Source: DASZFV01 sp036494575 (GTDB lineage Bacteria; Myxococcota_A; Polyangia; Fen-1088). Taken from it: DNA of 48,778 nucleotides. Each line of letters begins with the position of its first letter. Within the stretch, counting starts at the first letter, position 1. The notes under the pieces are model-generated. The model was not told the DNA's origin. It ran no database searches and worked only from the letters and a program-made list of their open reading frames with translations. The DNA is taken from NCBI GenBank assembly GCA_036494575.1, contig DASXOE010000109.1, positions 1 to 48,778 of the forward strand, in the 5' to 3' direction. Made by a program: the position numbers and the translations under genes. This document shows, in pieces, positions 8,433 to 17,511 of the stretch.

Positions 8433-9857
8433 ATGTTCGCTCCTCTGTCGAAGGTGGGCGCTTCGTACCTCGCGCCCGCGCTCGCCCTCCTCTTCGGTTT
8501 CCCGGCCATCCCGACGGCTCTCCCGCCTCCCCCGAAGCCGACGTCGCCCGACGCGGACCTGCCGCAGCTCTCGTTCGAGAAGTACGTGCTGCCCAACGGC
8601 CTCGAGGTGATCCTGCACGAGGACCACCGCATCCCCGAGGTCGCCGTCGACGTCTGGTACAAGGTCGGCTCGAAGGACGAGGCCGACAAGCGCACGGGCT
8701 TCGCCCACCTGTTCGAGCACGTCATGTTCCAGGGCTCGAAGCACGTGCCCGAGGACAAGCACTTCGAGTACCTCCAGAAGGCCGGCGTCTCGAACGCCAA
8801 CGGCTCGACGGGCACGGACCGCACGAACTACTTCGAGGTCGTGCCATCTAACCAGCTCGAGCTCGCGCTGTGGCTCGAGAGCGACCGCATGGGCTTCCTG
8901 CTCGACCGGCCCGGCTTCAAGGAGACGGTCGACGTGCAGCGCGACGTCGTCAAGAACGAGCGCCGCCAGCGCGTCGAGAACCGCCCCATGGGGCTCGTCG
9001 AGCGCGTGGAGCTCGAGGCCCTCTATCCCCCCGATCACCCCTACCACCACGAGGTCATCGGCTCGATGGAGGATCTCTCCGCGGCCTCGGTCGAGGACGT
9101 CAAGGCCTTCTTCCGCACGTTCTACGTCCCGAACAACGCCGCGCTCGTCATCGCAGGTGACTTCGACCGCGCGCGCGCGCAGGCCCTCGTCGAGAAGTAC
9201 TTCGGGCCCATCCCGCGCGGCGGCGCCATCCCGCGCCGCGCGGCCGTCATGCCCGCGCGCACCTCCGCCCACGTGATCGCCATGGAGGCGAAGGTGCAGC
9301 AACCCCAGCTCACGATGGCGTTCTCGACGCCGGCGAACTTCGCGCCCGGCGATCGCGATCTCGACGTGCTCGCGAACCTGCTCGGAAACGGCAAGTCGTC
9401 GCGCCTTTACAAGCGCCTCGTGTACGAGCTCAAGATCGCGCAGAGCATCTCGGCGTCGCAGGACAGCCAGATGCTCGCGAGCGACTTCGAGATCACGGCC
9501 TCGCCAATGCCCGGTCACACGCTCGACGAGCTCCAGGCGGTCATCGGCGAGGAGATCGGCAAGCTGCAGATGGCGTCCGTCGACGCGGTCGAGCTCGAGC
9601 GCGGCAAGAACCAGATCGAGTCGGCCAACGTGCGCGCCCTCGAGCCGCTCATCGCGCGCGCAGAGCGCCTCCAGCACTACAACTACCTGATGAACGATCC
9701 CGGCTATCTGGCCGAGGACCTGCGGCGATACCGGGCCGTCGACGCGCAGGCCGTCCAGCGCGCGGCCCAGTCCTACCTCAAGCTCGACGCCGCGGTCATC
9801 GTGAGGGTGGAGCCCAACCCGGCGGCTCCGATCATGGGAAGGGTGGTGAAGAAGTGA
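8433..9857 (+). CDS. M16 family zinc metalloprotease, catalytic subunit
   Basis: A 474-residue protein with an N-terminal hydrophobic segment (residues ~9-30) that is probably a signal peptide. The inverted zinc motif HLFEH is at residues 92-96, and the third zinc ligand is Glu176 in NERRQRVEN, the spacing normal for active M16 peptidases. The following gene overlaps by 4 bp (GTGA) and encodes an M16 paralogue without the zinc motif. Such active/inactive two-gene M16 pairs are known to form heterodimeric proteases that degrade oligopeptides. Location is inferred to be the periplasm or cell envelope. Confidence 0.94.
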   Translation: MFAPLSKVGASYLAPALALLFGFPAIPTALPPPPKPTSPDADLPQLSFEKYVLPNGLEVILHEDHRIPEVAVDVWYKVGSKDEADKRTGFAHLFEHVMFQGSKHVPEDKHFEYLQKAGVSNANGSTGTDRTNYFEVVPSNQLELALWLESDRMGFLLDRPGFKETVDVQRDVVKNERRQRVENRPMGLVERVELEALYPPDHPYHHEVIGSMEDLSAASVEDVKAFFRTFYVPNNAALVIAGDFDRARAQALVEKYFGPIPRGGAIPRRAAVMPARTSAHVIAMEAKVQQPQLTMAFSTPANFAPGDRDLDVLANLLGNGKSSRLYKRLVYELKIAQSISASQDSQMLASDFEITASPMPGHTLDELQAVIGEEIGKLQMASVDAVELERGKNQIESANVRALEPLIARAERLQHYNYLMNDPGYLAEDLRRYRAVDAQAVQRAAQSYLKLDAAVIVRVEPNPAAPIMGRVVKK

Positions 9858-11458
9858 GGCGCGCAGGCGCGTCCCGCCTCGCGAGCCTCATCTCGCGCGC
9901 TTGCGCGCTCGCGGGCGCGTTCCTGGTGTCGAGTTGCGCCTCCGCGCCCCCACCGCCCCTGCCCGGTCCCGTCCCGAGCGCGCCTGTGGCCGCCGCTGCG
10001 CCGTCCGCCCCCGCGGCCGCGCCGGCCCCGTCGCCCGGCGGAACGCCCGACGCCCCCTTCCGCGCCGCGCCGCCGCCCGGAGGGCCCGAGCCGACCTTCG
10101 AGGTGCCGGCCTTCAAGCGCTTCAAGCTCAAGAACGGGCTCGAGGTTGTTCTCGCGGAGTTTCACGACCTTCCACTCGTGGACTTCAACCTGGTCGTGAA
10201 GTCGGGGGGCGCCGCGAACCCGGCCGAGCTCTCGGGCCTCGCCGACATGACGAGACGCATGCTCGACGAGGGCACGAAGACGCGCAGCGCGCCCCAGATC
10301 GCGGACCAGCTCGCGACGCTCGGCGCCGTCCTCGGGGGCGGCAGCGGCTGGGACTCGTCGAACGCCAGCCTCTCCGTGCTCACGAAGAACGTCGACGCCG
10401 CGCTCGGCGTCTTCGCCGACATCGTCACGGCGCCCGCCTTCGATCAGAAGGAGTTCACGCGCGTCCGCGACAACACGCTCACGGGGATCTCCCGCCGGAA
10501 GGACAGCCCGCCGACGGTGGCCGGCCTGGCGTTCGCGCGCGTGCTGTACGGCGCCAAGCATCCTTATGGCTGGCCCATGACGGGCGTCGAGGCGTCGCTC
10601 AAGAAGATGACACCCGCCGACCTGCGCAAGTTCTACGAGGCCAACTGGCGGCCCAACAATGCCGTGCTCATCGTCGCGGGCGATCTCACCGAGGCGGCGC
10701 TTCGACCAAAGCTCGACGCGGCCTTCAAGGCGTGGCGGCCGGGCAAATCGTCCGCGCGCAAGCTGCCAGCGCCCGGCCCCGCCGCGAGCAAGACCAAGAT
10801 CTTCCTCATCGACAAGGCCGACGCGCCGCAGTCTTCGATCCGCGTGGGCCTCGTCGGCATCGACCGCAGGAGCCCCGACTTCTTCCCCGTGACGGTCATG
10901 AACATGATCCTGGGCGGCGGGTTCTACCGCCTCGATCTGAACCTGCGCGAGGGCAAGGCCTGGACCTACGGGGCGCGCTCGAGCTTCGACGCGCGCCGCA
11001 CGCCCGGGCCCTTCTCGGCGGGCGGCGAGTTCGTCGCCGCCCACACCGCTGAGTCCGTGGGCGAGATCCTCAAAGAGGTGAATGGCATGCGCGACGCCGA
11101 CGTCACCGACGCGGAGCTCGCCCGCGCGCGCGACCAGATCACGAAGTCCTTCCCCGCGCGCTTCGCGACGCGCGGCCAGGTCGCCGCGCAGCTCGCCGAG
11201 ATCGCCGTGTACGCCCTGCCCGACAGCTACCTCGCCGACTACGCGAAGAACGTCCGCGCGGTCTCCAAGGACGACGTCCGCCGCGTCGCGCGCAAATACC
11301 TCGACGCCGGGCGGCTCTCCATCGTGGTGGTCGGCGACCAGAAGGCCCTCCTCGACCCGCTGGCCAAGATCGCGCCCGTCGAGCTGCGGGATGTCGAGGG
11401 CAACCCTCTGCCCGGGGCCGCGCCCGGACCCGGATCCGCGCCCGGACCCGCGAGGTAG
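9854..11458 (+). CDS. M16-like lipoprotein, non-catalytic partner subunit
   Basis: A 534-residue protein starting at a GTG that overlaps the stop of the preceding M16 gene. The signal peptide ends in a VSSC lipobox near residue 31, followed by a Pro/Ala-rich linker of about 45 residues. The M16 fold is recognisable (FKLKNGLEVVLAEFH), but the zinc motif position reads LADMTRRMLDEG, so HxxEH is absent. The C-terminal half keeps the Arg...Tyr pair (NLREGKAWTYG) that in M16 beta-type subunits helps bind substrate. This fits a membrane-tethered partner that completes the active site chamber of the upstream subunit. Confidence 0.92.
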   Translation: MRRAGASRLASLISRACALAGAFLVSSCASAPPPPLPGPVPSAPVAAAAPSAPAAAPAPSPGGTPDAPFRAAPPPGGPEPTFEVPAFKRFKLKNGLEVVLAEFHDLPLVDFNLVVKSGGAANPAELSGLADMTRRMLDEGTKTRSAPQIADQLATLGAVLGGGSGWDSSNASLSVLTKNVDAALGVFADIVTAPAFDQKEFTRVRDNTLTGISRRKDSPPTVAGLAFARVLYGAKHPYGWPMTGVEASLKKMTPADLRKFYEANWRPNNAVLIVAGDLTEAALRPKLDAAFKAWRPGKSSARKLPAPGPAASKTKIFLIDKADAPQSSIRVGLVGIDRRSPDFFPVTVMNMILGGGFYRLDLNLREGKAWTYGARSSFDARRTPGPFSAGGEFVAAHTAESVGEILKEVNGMRDADVTDAELARARDQITKSFPARFATRGQVAAQLAEIAVYALPDSYLADYAKNVRAVSKDDVRRVARKYLDAGRLSIVVVGDQKALLDPLAKIAPVELRDVEGNPLPGAAPGPGSAPGPAR

Positions 11459-11469
11459 CCACGCGGGGG

Positions 11470-11937
11470 TTTGCTCGCTCGCTACGCTCGCGTCGGGCCC
11501 GTGACCGGGCTTGTGCCTCAACCAGGCTTCCTGGCTCGCTGCGCTCGCCTCGAGCCCCAGGGCGTCCCAAGCAGCCGCGTATCGGACCTCGCGACAAATT
11601 CCACGTCGTGGGCCGCGGCTTTGCGCTCCGTCGGACGGAGGCCTCGCCTTGCGCCCACTCTGCCCACTGAGCACTCGGCGGCGCGTGGGCATCGGTCCCG
11701 GCATTCATCGAGGGGAGGCCTCCATCCGCCGGAGCGCTCTATTCGGAGAACAAGAGGACGGATGCCCACGCGGCGGCGAGTGCGAGCCGCGGCCCACGCA
11801 GTGGAATTTGTCGCGACCTGCGATACGCGGCTGCACGGGATATCCGGGGGCTCGAGGCGAGCGCAGCGAGCGAGCAAAGCCGGGTTGAGGCGCAAGCCCG
11901 GTCACGACCCGATGCGAGCGCAGCGAGCGAGCAAGCC
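11470..11937. repeat. Imperfect ~470-bp palindromic intergenic element
   Basis: The stretch between the convergent M16 and TPR genes is one large inverted repeat. The left arm 11470-11620 matches the reverse complement of 11785-11937 in blocks such as GACCGGGCTTG, CTCGCTGCGCTCGCCTCGAG, CAGCCGCGTATCG, GCGACAAATTCCAC and GTGGGCCGCGGCT. A second inner pair, 11672-11698 with 11757-11783, shares CGCGTGGGCATC. Each arm holds shorter CGAGCGCAGCGAGCG-type stems. No gene is credible inside it: open frames exist on both strands only because the arms mirror each other. It ends at the stop codon of the TPR gene and could act as a two-way terminator. Confidence 0.85.
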
Positions 11938-13896
11938 CTACGGACGCAGCGACCCCTCGCCCGGCCGGAGAGACGAGAGCAACGCGAGGTTGTGCTTGGC
12001 GTCCTCGTGGTTCGGGTCGAGGCGCAGCGTTTCCTGGAACGCCGTGGCGGCGACGTCGAGGCGGCCCATGCGCAGGGCCACGACCCCGCTGAAGAAGCGG
12101 ATGCCCGGGTCTTGCGGAGCCGCGAGGGCGGCGGCGGTGACCTCGCGGAGGGCGTCGTCGTAGCGCTGCGCGGCCGACAGGGCGAGCGCGTAGTTGTAGC
12201 GGACGCCCGCCTTGGTCGGGCGGCGCGTGGCGGCGCGTGAGAGGAACCAAATGGCTTCCTTGACGTGGCCCCGTCGGAACGCGATGGCGCCCAGGTTCGA
12301 ATAGGCGTCGCCCAACATGCCGGGAAAGCGCGCGGCCTCGGTGAACATGCGCTCCGCCGTGTCGAGACGTCCGGCCTCGTAGTACGAAGCGCCGAGCAGG
12401 AACCAGGGACGCGGGTCGTCGGGCGCCATGCGGCGCAGCCTCTCGTAGTAGGCCGCTGCCTTGGCCGGCTCGCCCTTCGTCCGGTAGAGATCGGCGGCCA
12501 CCTTGAGCGCCACGGCGTTCTTGGGGCGGCGCCGCAGCACCTCCTCGTACGACTCGAGGGCGGCGCTCACATTGTCGACGCTCGCGTAGGCGGCGCCGAG
12601 CTCGAGGCGCGCGTCCAGGTCCTCGGGATCGAGGCGCACGATCTCGGCGAGCTCGGTCGCGAGCTCGTTGCCGGCGCGTCGCGCCGCGAGCACGAGGGCG
12701 AGCGCGCGGCGCGCGCGAAGATCGCCGGGCGTCGCGGCCACGACGCGCCCGAGCTGCGCCTGGGCCTCGTCGAGCCGGCCGGCGTCCGACAGGAGCTCGC
12801 CGTAGGTGCGGCGCGCCTCGAGATCGTCCGGGTCGAGCTCCAGCACGCGCGCGTAGCGCGGGAGCGCCTCCGGCAGCCCTTGCGTGCGGTCGAGCATCGC
12901 GAGACCCAGTACGGCCGCCGTGTAGTCGGGCCGCACGTCGACGGCGTAGCTCCACATGGCGCGCGCGTGGCCCGGCCGCCCCGCGCCCAGGTGGACGAGA
13001 CCGACGTAGCGCCGCGTCTCGGGCACGCGCGGATCGATCAAGAGCGACTTCCCGAGCGGCTTGAGCGCGCGCTCGGCGTTCGCGCCCAGCACGGCGGGCG
13101 ACGGCTGCCGCCGGCGCTGTGGACCGGCCGGCCGGCCGCGCGTCGGGTCCCAGGGCTGGTCGAGGCCCGTGTAGACGGCGACGCCGCGGCCGTAGAGGAC
13201 GAAGGCATAGGCGTCGCGTGCGAAGGGCTCCAGCACGTGCCCGCGCGCGACCGCGGACGTCGCGAGGCCGGCCTGCTGGAAGGCGGCCAGCGCGGCCAGC
13301 AGCGCCGAGCGTCCGACGTCGTCCTTGGGGCCCTCGATCTCGCCCACCCCGATGCGTTTCGCCGGCGTGGCCCCCGCGTAGATCTCCACGGTGACAGCGA
13401 GCTTCCAGTTGGGCTTCTTTTCGTAATGCCCGGCGACGACGAACGGCGTCCCCGTGGCGGCAGCGCGCACGAGCGCGTCGTCGAGCCGCGCGCGCTCGAC
13501 GATCGTCTCGGGTCCCGCGAAGCGCAGTCCCGGGTGGCGGCCGAGGCGCTCCGCGACGAGCGCGGGGAGCCCCGCCTGCAAGAAGTCCAGCGTGCGCGGG
13601 CCGCCCGCGTTCCCGAAAGGCAGGATGGTGAAGCGCGCACGCGCCGACGTGGCCTCATCTTTGGGCGAGACAGCCGGCTGGTCATCGGCGAGAGCAAGCG
13701 AGGCCGCAGCGGTCCACGTGAGAGCAGCTGTGAGTAGACCGATGAACGTTCGGAGGAGCGCGCGAGCGCGTAGCGAGGGGGCGCGGCCGAGGCCGAGCGA
13801 AGCGAGTGGGGTGGTGGCAGGGCGTGAAGGGGGCGAGGCGCGAGCGCCAGCGAGCCGGACCCCGATAAAATTGACGGAACGGCGCGCGCAGCCCAT
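11938..13896 (-). CDS. TPR protein with N-terminal TolB/FlgO-like domain (start uncertain)
   Basis: The reliable part begins near position 13760 with a signal-like segment (LLRTFIGLLTAALTW...ALA). A TolB/FlgO-like domain follows (RFTILPFGNAGGPRTLDFL...), then about ten TPR repeats. It is probably exported and envelope-associated, with a scaffold role by inference. No in-frame ATG, GTG or TTG exists just before the signal segment. The nearest is the ATG at 13896, giving 652 residues with ~48 extra N-terminal residues, most of them encoded by a dispersed DNA repeat (13785-13864). That start is only 6 bp from the divergent PBP start and has no ribosome site. Either the start is non-canonical or the repeat has displaced it. 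The gene body is convincing; the 5' end is not. Confidence 0.8.
   Translation of the reverse strand: MGCARRSVNFIGVRLAGARASPPSRPATTPLASLGLGRAPSLRARALLRTFIGLLTAALTWTAAASLALADDQPAVSPKDEATSARARFTILPFGNAGGPRTLDFLQAGLPALVAERLGRHPGLRFAGPETIVERARLDDALVRAAATGTPFVVAGHYEKKPNWKLAVTVEIYAGATPAKRIGVGEIEGPKDDVGRSALLAALAAFQQAGLATSAVARGHVLEPFARDAYAFVLYGRGVAVYTGLDQPWDPTRGRPAGPQRRRQPSPAVLGANAERALKPLGKSLLIDPRVPETRRYVGLVHLGAGRPGHARAMWSYAVDVRPDYTAAVLGLAMLDRTQGLPEALPRYARVLELDPDDLEARRTYGELLSDAGRLDEAQAQLGRVVAATPGDLRARRALALVLAARRAGNELATELAEIVRLDPEDLDARLELGAAYASVDNVSAALESYEEVLRRRPKNAVALKVAADLYRTKGEPAKAAAYYERLRRMAPDDPRPWFLLGASYYEAGRLDTAERMFTEAARFPGMLGDAYSNLGAIAFRRGHVKEAIWFLSRAATRRPTKAGVRYNYALALSAAQRYDDALREVTAAALAAPQDPGIRFFSGVVALRMGRLDVAATAFQETLRLDPNHEDAKHNLALLSSLRPGEGSLRP
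13785..13864 (-). repeat. Dispersed ~80-bp repeat, copy A
   Basis: Read on the minus strand, this matches 34933-35011 (plus strand) at roughly nine in ten positions with one gap. Shared blocks include CGGGGTCCGGCTCGCTG, CACGCCCTGCCACCACCCC and CTTCGCTCGGCCTCGGCC. This copy lies in the 5' end of the TPR gene, between its signal-peptide coding region and the divergent PBP start. Confidence 0.88.
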
Positions 13897-13902
13897 AGAC
13901 GA

Positions 13903-16467
13903 ATGGTGAAGGCAAGCGCGCCAATCGCAAGTTTCCGCGGTCGGCTGCGCGCCGCCCTCAAGGTGGTCGGTGTCACGACCGTCGTCGTCGGCGTCGCCGC
14001 GACCGTCCTCGGCTATCGCGCCTACCGGAAGTTCGCGTCCGACCTGCCGCCGCACCTCGACGTCGTCACCGACTACCGCCCGCTGCGCGCGAGCCAGGTT
14101 TGGAGCGCCGACGGCGAGCTCATCGGGCAGTTCTACGTCGAAAAGCGCACGCTCCTCCCGGTCGAACAGATCCCGCGCATCGTCAAGCAGGCCTTCGTGG
14201 CCGCCGAGGACATCCGCTTCTATTCGCACGGCGGCATCGACTACCTCGGCATCACGCGCGCCGCCTGGGCCAACCTTCGCGCTGGCCACGTCGTGCAGGG
14301 CGGCTCGACGATCACGCAGCAGGTCGCCAAGCTGCTCATCGTCGGTCAGGAGCGCTCGCTCGGCCGCAAGGTGCGAGAGGCCATGCTGGCCCACCGCATC
14401 GAGGAGCGCCTCTCGAAGGACCAGATCCTCGGCATCTATCTGAACCACGTCTATCTCGGGCACGGGGCCTACGGCGTCGCCGCCGCCGCCGCGTCGTACT
14501 TCGGCAAGGATGTCGCCAACCTCTCGGCCGCCGAGGCGGCCATGCTCGCGGGCCTGCCCAAGGCGCCCGGGCGCGCGACGCCTTTCCACGACTTCGCGCG
14601 CGCGCAAGGGCGCCAGCATTACGTCATCGACCAGATGCAGGAGCTCGGGTTCCTGTCGCCCGCGCAGGCCGAGACGGCGCGCCACGAGGCGCTCGTGCTG
14701 GTCTCGCGCGAGCGCAACCTCACGAACGTCGCGGCGCCCTACTTCGTCGAGACCATCCGCCGCCACGTCGCCGACAACTACGGCGACGAAGAGCTGCTCG
14801 AGCGCGGCCTGCGCGTCTACACGACACTGGATATGCGCAAACAGCGCGTCGCGGAGGCGGCCCTGCGCGCCGGCCTCGAGGACTTGCAGCGCCGCATCGG
14901 CTTCTCCGGCCCCATCGCGCACCTCGACGCCGACCAGCGCCGCCGCCTCCTGCGCGGACGTCCGCGCCCCTTTGGACCCACGGGCTATCTCCTCGACGAC
15001 GAGGAACAAGACGACCACCTCATGATCGCCGCGCCGAGCGCCGCGTCGGGCGCTGAGCCGCGGGCGGCGCTCATCGACGCGACGACGCCGGGCGCGGGCG
15101 CACGCCTTCCGGAGCCCATGGCCAAGTATGTCGTCGGCGAGGCCTGGGTCGCGCGGCGCAAGGCCGACGCCGAGGCCCGGCGCAAAGGCCCCGGCAAGCC
15201 GAGCTTCCCTGTCGATCCCGACACCACCTACGCCGCCGTCGTGACGGCCGTCGGCAAGAAGGTCACGCTCGCCTCGGGCGGCCTGTCCGTCGGGCTCGAG
15301 CCCGCCGACGAGGCGCGCCTCGGCGAGAGCGAGGCGCGCGCCGCCCGCGTCGAGGTCGGCGACGTGCTGCCCGTGCGCTTCCTCTCGGTGCCCGACGGCA
15401 GGAAGGCTCAGAAGCTCGTGGCGGCGCTCGCGACCGCGCCCGACGTCCAGGGCGCGCTCATCGCGCTCGACCCGGCGACCGGCCGCCTCGTCTCCATGGT
15501 GGGCGGCTACGACTACGGCAAGAGCCAGTTCAACCGCGCCGTTCAGGCCCACCGCCAGATCGGCTCGGCCATGAAGCCCTTCATCTATGCCACCGCGATC
15601 GACCACGGAATGAACGAGCTCACGATCAAGTACGACGCGCCCGTGAAGTTCAAGACCGCCTCGGGCGTCTGGGCGCCGCACAACTACAAGCGCGACTACC
15701 TCGGCCCGCTCACGCTGCGCACGGCCATCGCCAAGAGCGTCAACACCGTCTCGGCGCAGCTCGTGGCCCAGATGGGCGTGGACTCCGTCATCGAGACGAT
15801 GCGGAAGCTCGGCATCCGCTCGGCGCTGCCGCACGCGCTCTCGCTGGCGCTCGGCACGGCCGACCTCACGCTCGAGGAGGTGGCGTACGGCCTCGCCACC
15901 TTCCCCGCGGGCGGCGAGGAGGTCACGCCGCTCTTCATTACGAAGCTGACCGACGCCGACGGTCACGTCCTCGAGCAGCACGACGCGCCGGCGTCGCGAG
16001 CGCGCAGGCTCACGCCGGAGACGGCCTACATCGTGACCGACCTCATGAAGGGCGTCGTCGAGATCGGAACAGGCAAGAAGGCGCGCGAGCTCGGCCGCCC
16101 CGCAGGCGGCAAGACGGGCACCTCGACCAACTACCGCGACGCCTGGTTCTTCGGGTTCACGCCCGACCTCTTGTGCGGCGTCTGGGTGGGCCGCGACGAC
16201 TTCAAGCCCGTCGCGCACGACGCGACAGGCGGGCAGGTCGCGCTGCCCATCTGGCTCGCCTACATGAAGGAGGCGATGAAGGGCCGGCCCGTGCGCGACT
16301 TCGCGGTCCCGCCCGGCATCGTGTTCGCGCGCGCCGATCCCGACAAGGGCCTGCCGGCGGGCCCGAGTAAGCCGGGCAGTCGCCTCACGCCCTTCCGGCG
16401 AGGTACGCTACCCACGGCCTTCAAGACGGCCGCCACGGGAGCGCGTTTCTCCGATGAACAATTCTGA
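13903..16467 (+). CDS. mrcA: Class A penicillin-binding protein (PBP1A-type glycosyltransferase/transpeptidase)
   Basis: An 854-residue inner-membrane protein with its active domains in the periplasm. It has a short cytoplasmic N-terminus and one membrane anchor (residues ~20-38). The GT51 glycosyltransferase domain carries AEDIRFYSHGG (catalytic Glu102) and QGGSTITQQ (132-140). An intervening OB-like region is followed by the transpeptidase domain with SxxK at Ser555-Lys558, SVN at 612-614 and KTG at 737-739. It polymerises lipid II and cross-links peptidoglycan. The downstream CDF gene overlaps it by 14 bp. The start codon is 6 bp from the possible divergent TPR start, so its promoter must lie in the opposite gene's 5' region; a weak TTGACG-N17-CATAGA is visible at 13871-13899. 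Confidence 0.96.
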   Translation: MVKASAPIASFRGRLRAALKVVGVTTVVVGVAATVLGYRAYRKFASDLPPHLDVVTDYRPLRASQVWSADGELIGQFYVEKRTLLPVEQIPRIVKQAFVAAEDIRFYSHGGIDYLGITRAAWANLRAGHVVQGGSTITQQVAKLLIVGQERSLGRKVREAMLAHRIEERLSKDQILGIYLNHVYLGHGAYGVAAAAASYFGKDVANLSAAEAAMLAGLPKAPGRATPFHDFARAQGRQHYVIDQMQELGFLSPAQAETARHEALVLVSRERNLTNVAAPYFVETIRRHVADNYGDEELLERGLRVYTTLDMRKQRVAEAALRAGLEDLQRRIGFSGPIAHLDADQRRRLLRGRPRPFGPTGYLLDDEEQDDHLMIAAPSAASGAEPRAALIDATTPGAGARLPEPMAKYVVGEAWVARRKADAEARRKGPGKPSFPVDPDTTYAAVVTAVGKKVTLASGGLSVGLEPADEARLGESEARAARVEVGDVLPVRFLSVPDGRKAQKLVAALATAPDVQGALIALDPATGRLVSMVGGYDYGKSQFNRAVQAHRQIGSAMKPFIYATAIDHGMNELTIKYDAPVKFKTASGVWAPHNYKRDYLGPLTLRTAIAKSVNTVSAQLVAQMGVDSVIETMRKLGIRSALPHALSLALGTADLTLEEVAYGLATFPAGGEEVTPLFITKLTDADGHVLEQHDAPASRARRLTPETAYIVTDLMKGVVEIGTGKKARELGRPAGGKTGTSTNYRDAWFFGFTPDLLCGVWVGRDDFKPVAHDATGGQVALPIWLAYMKEAMKGRPVRDFAVPPGIVFARADPDKGLPAGPSKPGSRLTPFRRGTLPTAFKTAATGARFSDEQF

Positions 16468-17407
16468 AGACTGTGCGGCGCCGACCGACGCCGCGGCCAT
16501 CGCCGCCGTCGCGCGCGTCCGCGGCCGAGCCGTGCGGCGCGTCTTCATCATCACGCTGTTCCTGAACGCCGCCGTCGCCATCGCGAAGGCGCTCTACGGC
16601 TACGCCTCGCACTCGCTGTCAGTGGGCACGGACTCGCTGCACTCGATCCTCGATGCGTCGGGCAACGTGCTTGCGCTCTTCGGGTTGCATTGGGCCGCCG
16701 TGCCCGCCGACGAGCGCCATCCCTACGGCCGGCGCAAGATCGAGATCCTCGCGGCGCTCGGCATCGGCGTGCTCATCGTCATCGGCATGTTCGAGTTCGC
16801 CGTGGCCGCCATCGAGTCGCTGCGCGGACGCGGCACGCCCCCGCAGATCGGCGTGGCCGGCTTCGCCGTCGTCATCGCGACGATGGTCGTCAACTTCTTC
16901 GTGACCCGCTACGAGCACCGCAAGGCGCACGAGCTCGGCAGCACGCTGCTCCACGCCGACGCCCAGCACACGAAGTCAGACCTCTACGCCTCGGCCGCCG
17001 TCGTGTTGTCCTTCCTCGCCGTGCGCGCCGGCTTCGCGTGGGCCGACGGCGTCGCGACGCTCGTGCTCGTCGTCCTCGTGAGCCACGTCGCCTGGGAGGT
17101 TTTCAAGGAGAACGTTCCCATCTTGATAGACGCGGCCGTGCTCGATCCCGAGGGCGTCATCGCCGTCGCGCGCGACATGCCCGGCGTGCGCGACGTCCAT
17201 CGCGTGCGCTCGCGCGGCGTTCGCCACGCGGTCGAGCTCGATCTCCATCTGCAGGTGGGCGCGGACATGAGCCTGACCTCCGCGCACCGGCTCGCGCGCG
17301 AGATCGAGGCGCAACTGCGGGTTAAGTTTCCCGAACTTTCCGACGTAGTGATTCACATCGAACCGGCGCCCGTCCCGGGTGACAAGCCCTCTCCCCAAAC
17401 CTCCTGA
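16454..17407 (+). CDS. Cation diffusion facilitator (probable Zn2+ efflux transporter)
   Basis: A 317-residue CDF protein with a six-helix membrane domain and a C-terminal cytoplasmic domain (DVHRVRSRGVRHAVELDLHL). The transport site appears as HxxxD in helix 2 (His63-Asp67, in LHSILDASGN) and HxxxD in helix 5 (His172-Asp176, in DAQHTKSDLY). This His/Asp signature is usual in zinc-type members; Mn- and Fe-type members more often have DxxxD in helix 2. Specificity is inferred from this alone. It overlaps the upstream PBP gene by 14 bp, so co-transcription is likely. Confidence 0.92.
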   Translation: MNNSEDCAAPTDAAAIAAVARVRGRAVRRVFIITLFLNAAVAIAKALYGYASHSLSVGTDSLHSILDASGNVLALFGLHWAAVPADERHPYGRRKIEILAALGIGVLIVIGMFEFAVAAIESLRGRGTPPQIGVAGFAVVIATMVVNFFVTRYEHRKAHELGSTLLHADAQHTKSDLYASAAVVLSFLAVRAGFAWADGVATLVLVVLVSHVAWEVFKENVPILIDAAVLDPEGVIAVARDMPGVRDVHRVRSRGVRHAVELDLHLQVGADMSLTSAHRLAREIEAQLRVKFPELSDVVIHIEPAPVPGDKPSPQTS

Positions 17408-17483
17408 GAGCTCACTCCTAAAAAGTCTCAAAAAAATGCGCGCGGAGCCTAAGGCGAAGCGCAAAGGCGCCGATTCGGAGAGC

Positions 17484-17511
17484 TTGACACCATCCGCCAC
17501 ACCGATAAGAT
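17484..17511 (+). promoter_or_regulatory. Sigma-70 promoter of the TolQ-ExbD-ExbD unit
   Basis: A perfect -35 TTGACA (17484-17489), a 16-bp spacer and -10 TAAGAT (17506-17511) lie in the 270-bp gap after the CDF gene. Transcription would start near 17518, leaving a leader of about 160 nt that is strikingly C/T-rich up to ~17640 and then carries AGGAG at 17664-17668. I see no riboswitch or obvious hairpin in that leader. Confidence 0.75.

Noticed and set aside
11511..11895. Two similar ~125-codon open frames on opposite strands
   Set aside because: They resemble each other only because the DNA is a palindrome; no start signals or domain features.
13897..16218. Upstream extension of the TPR reading frame across the whole PBP gene
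   Set aside because: The extension is antisense to an unmistakable class A PBP and has no protein-like composition.
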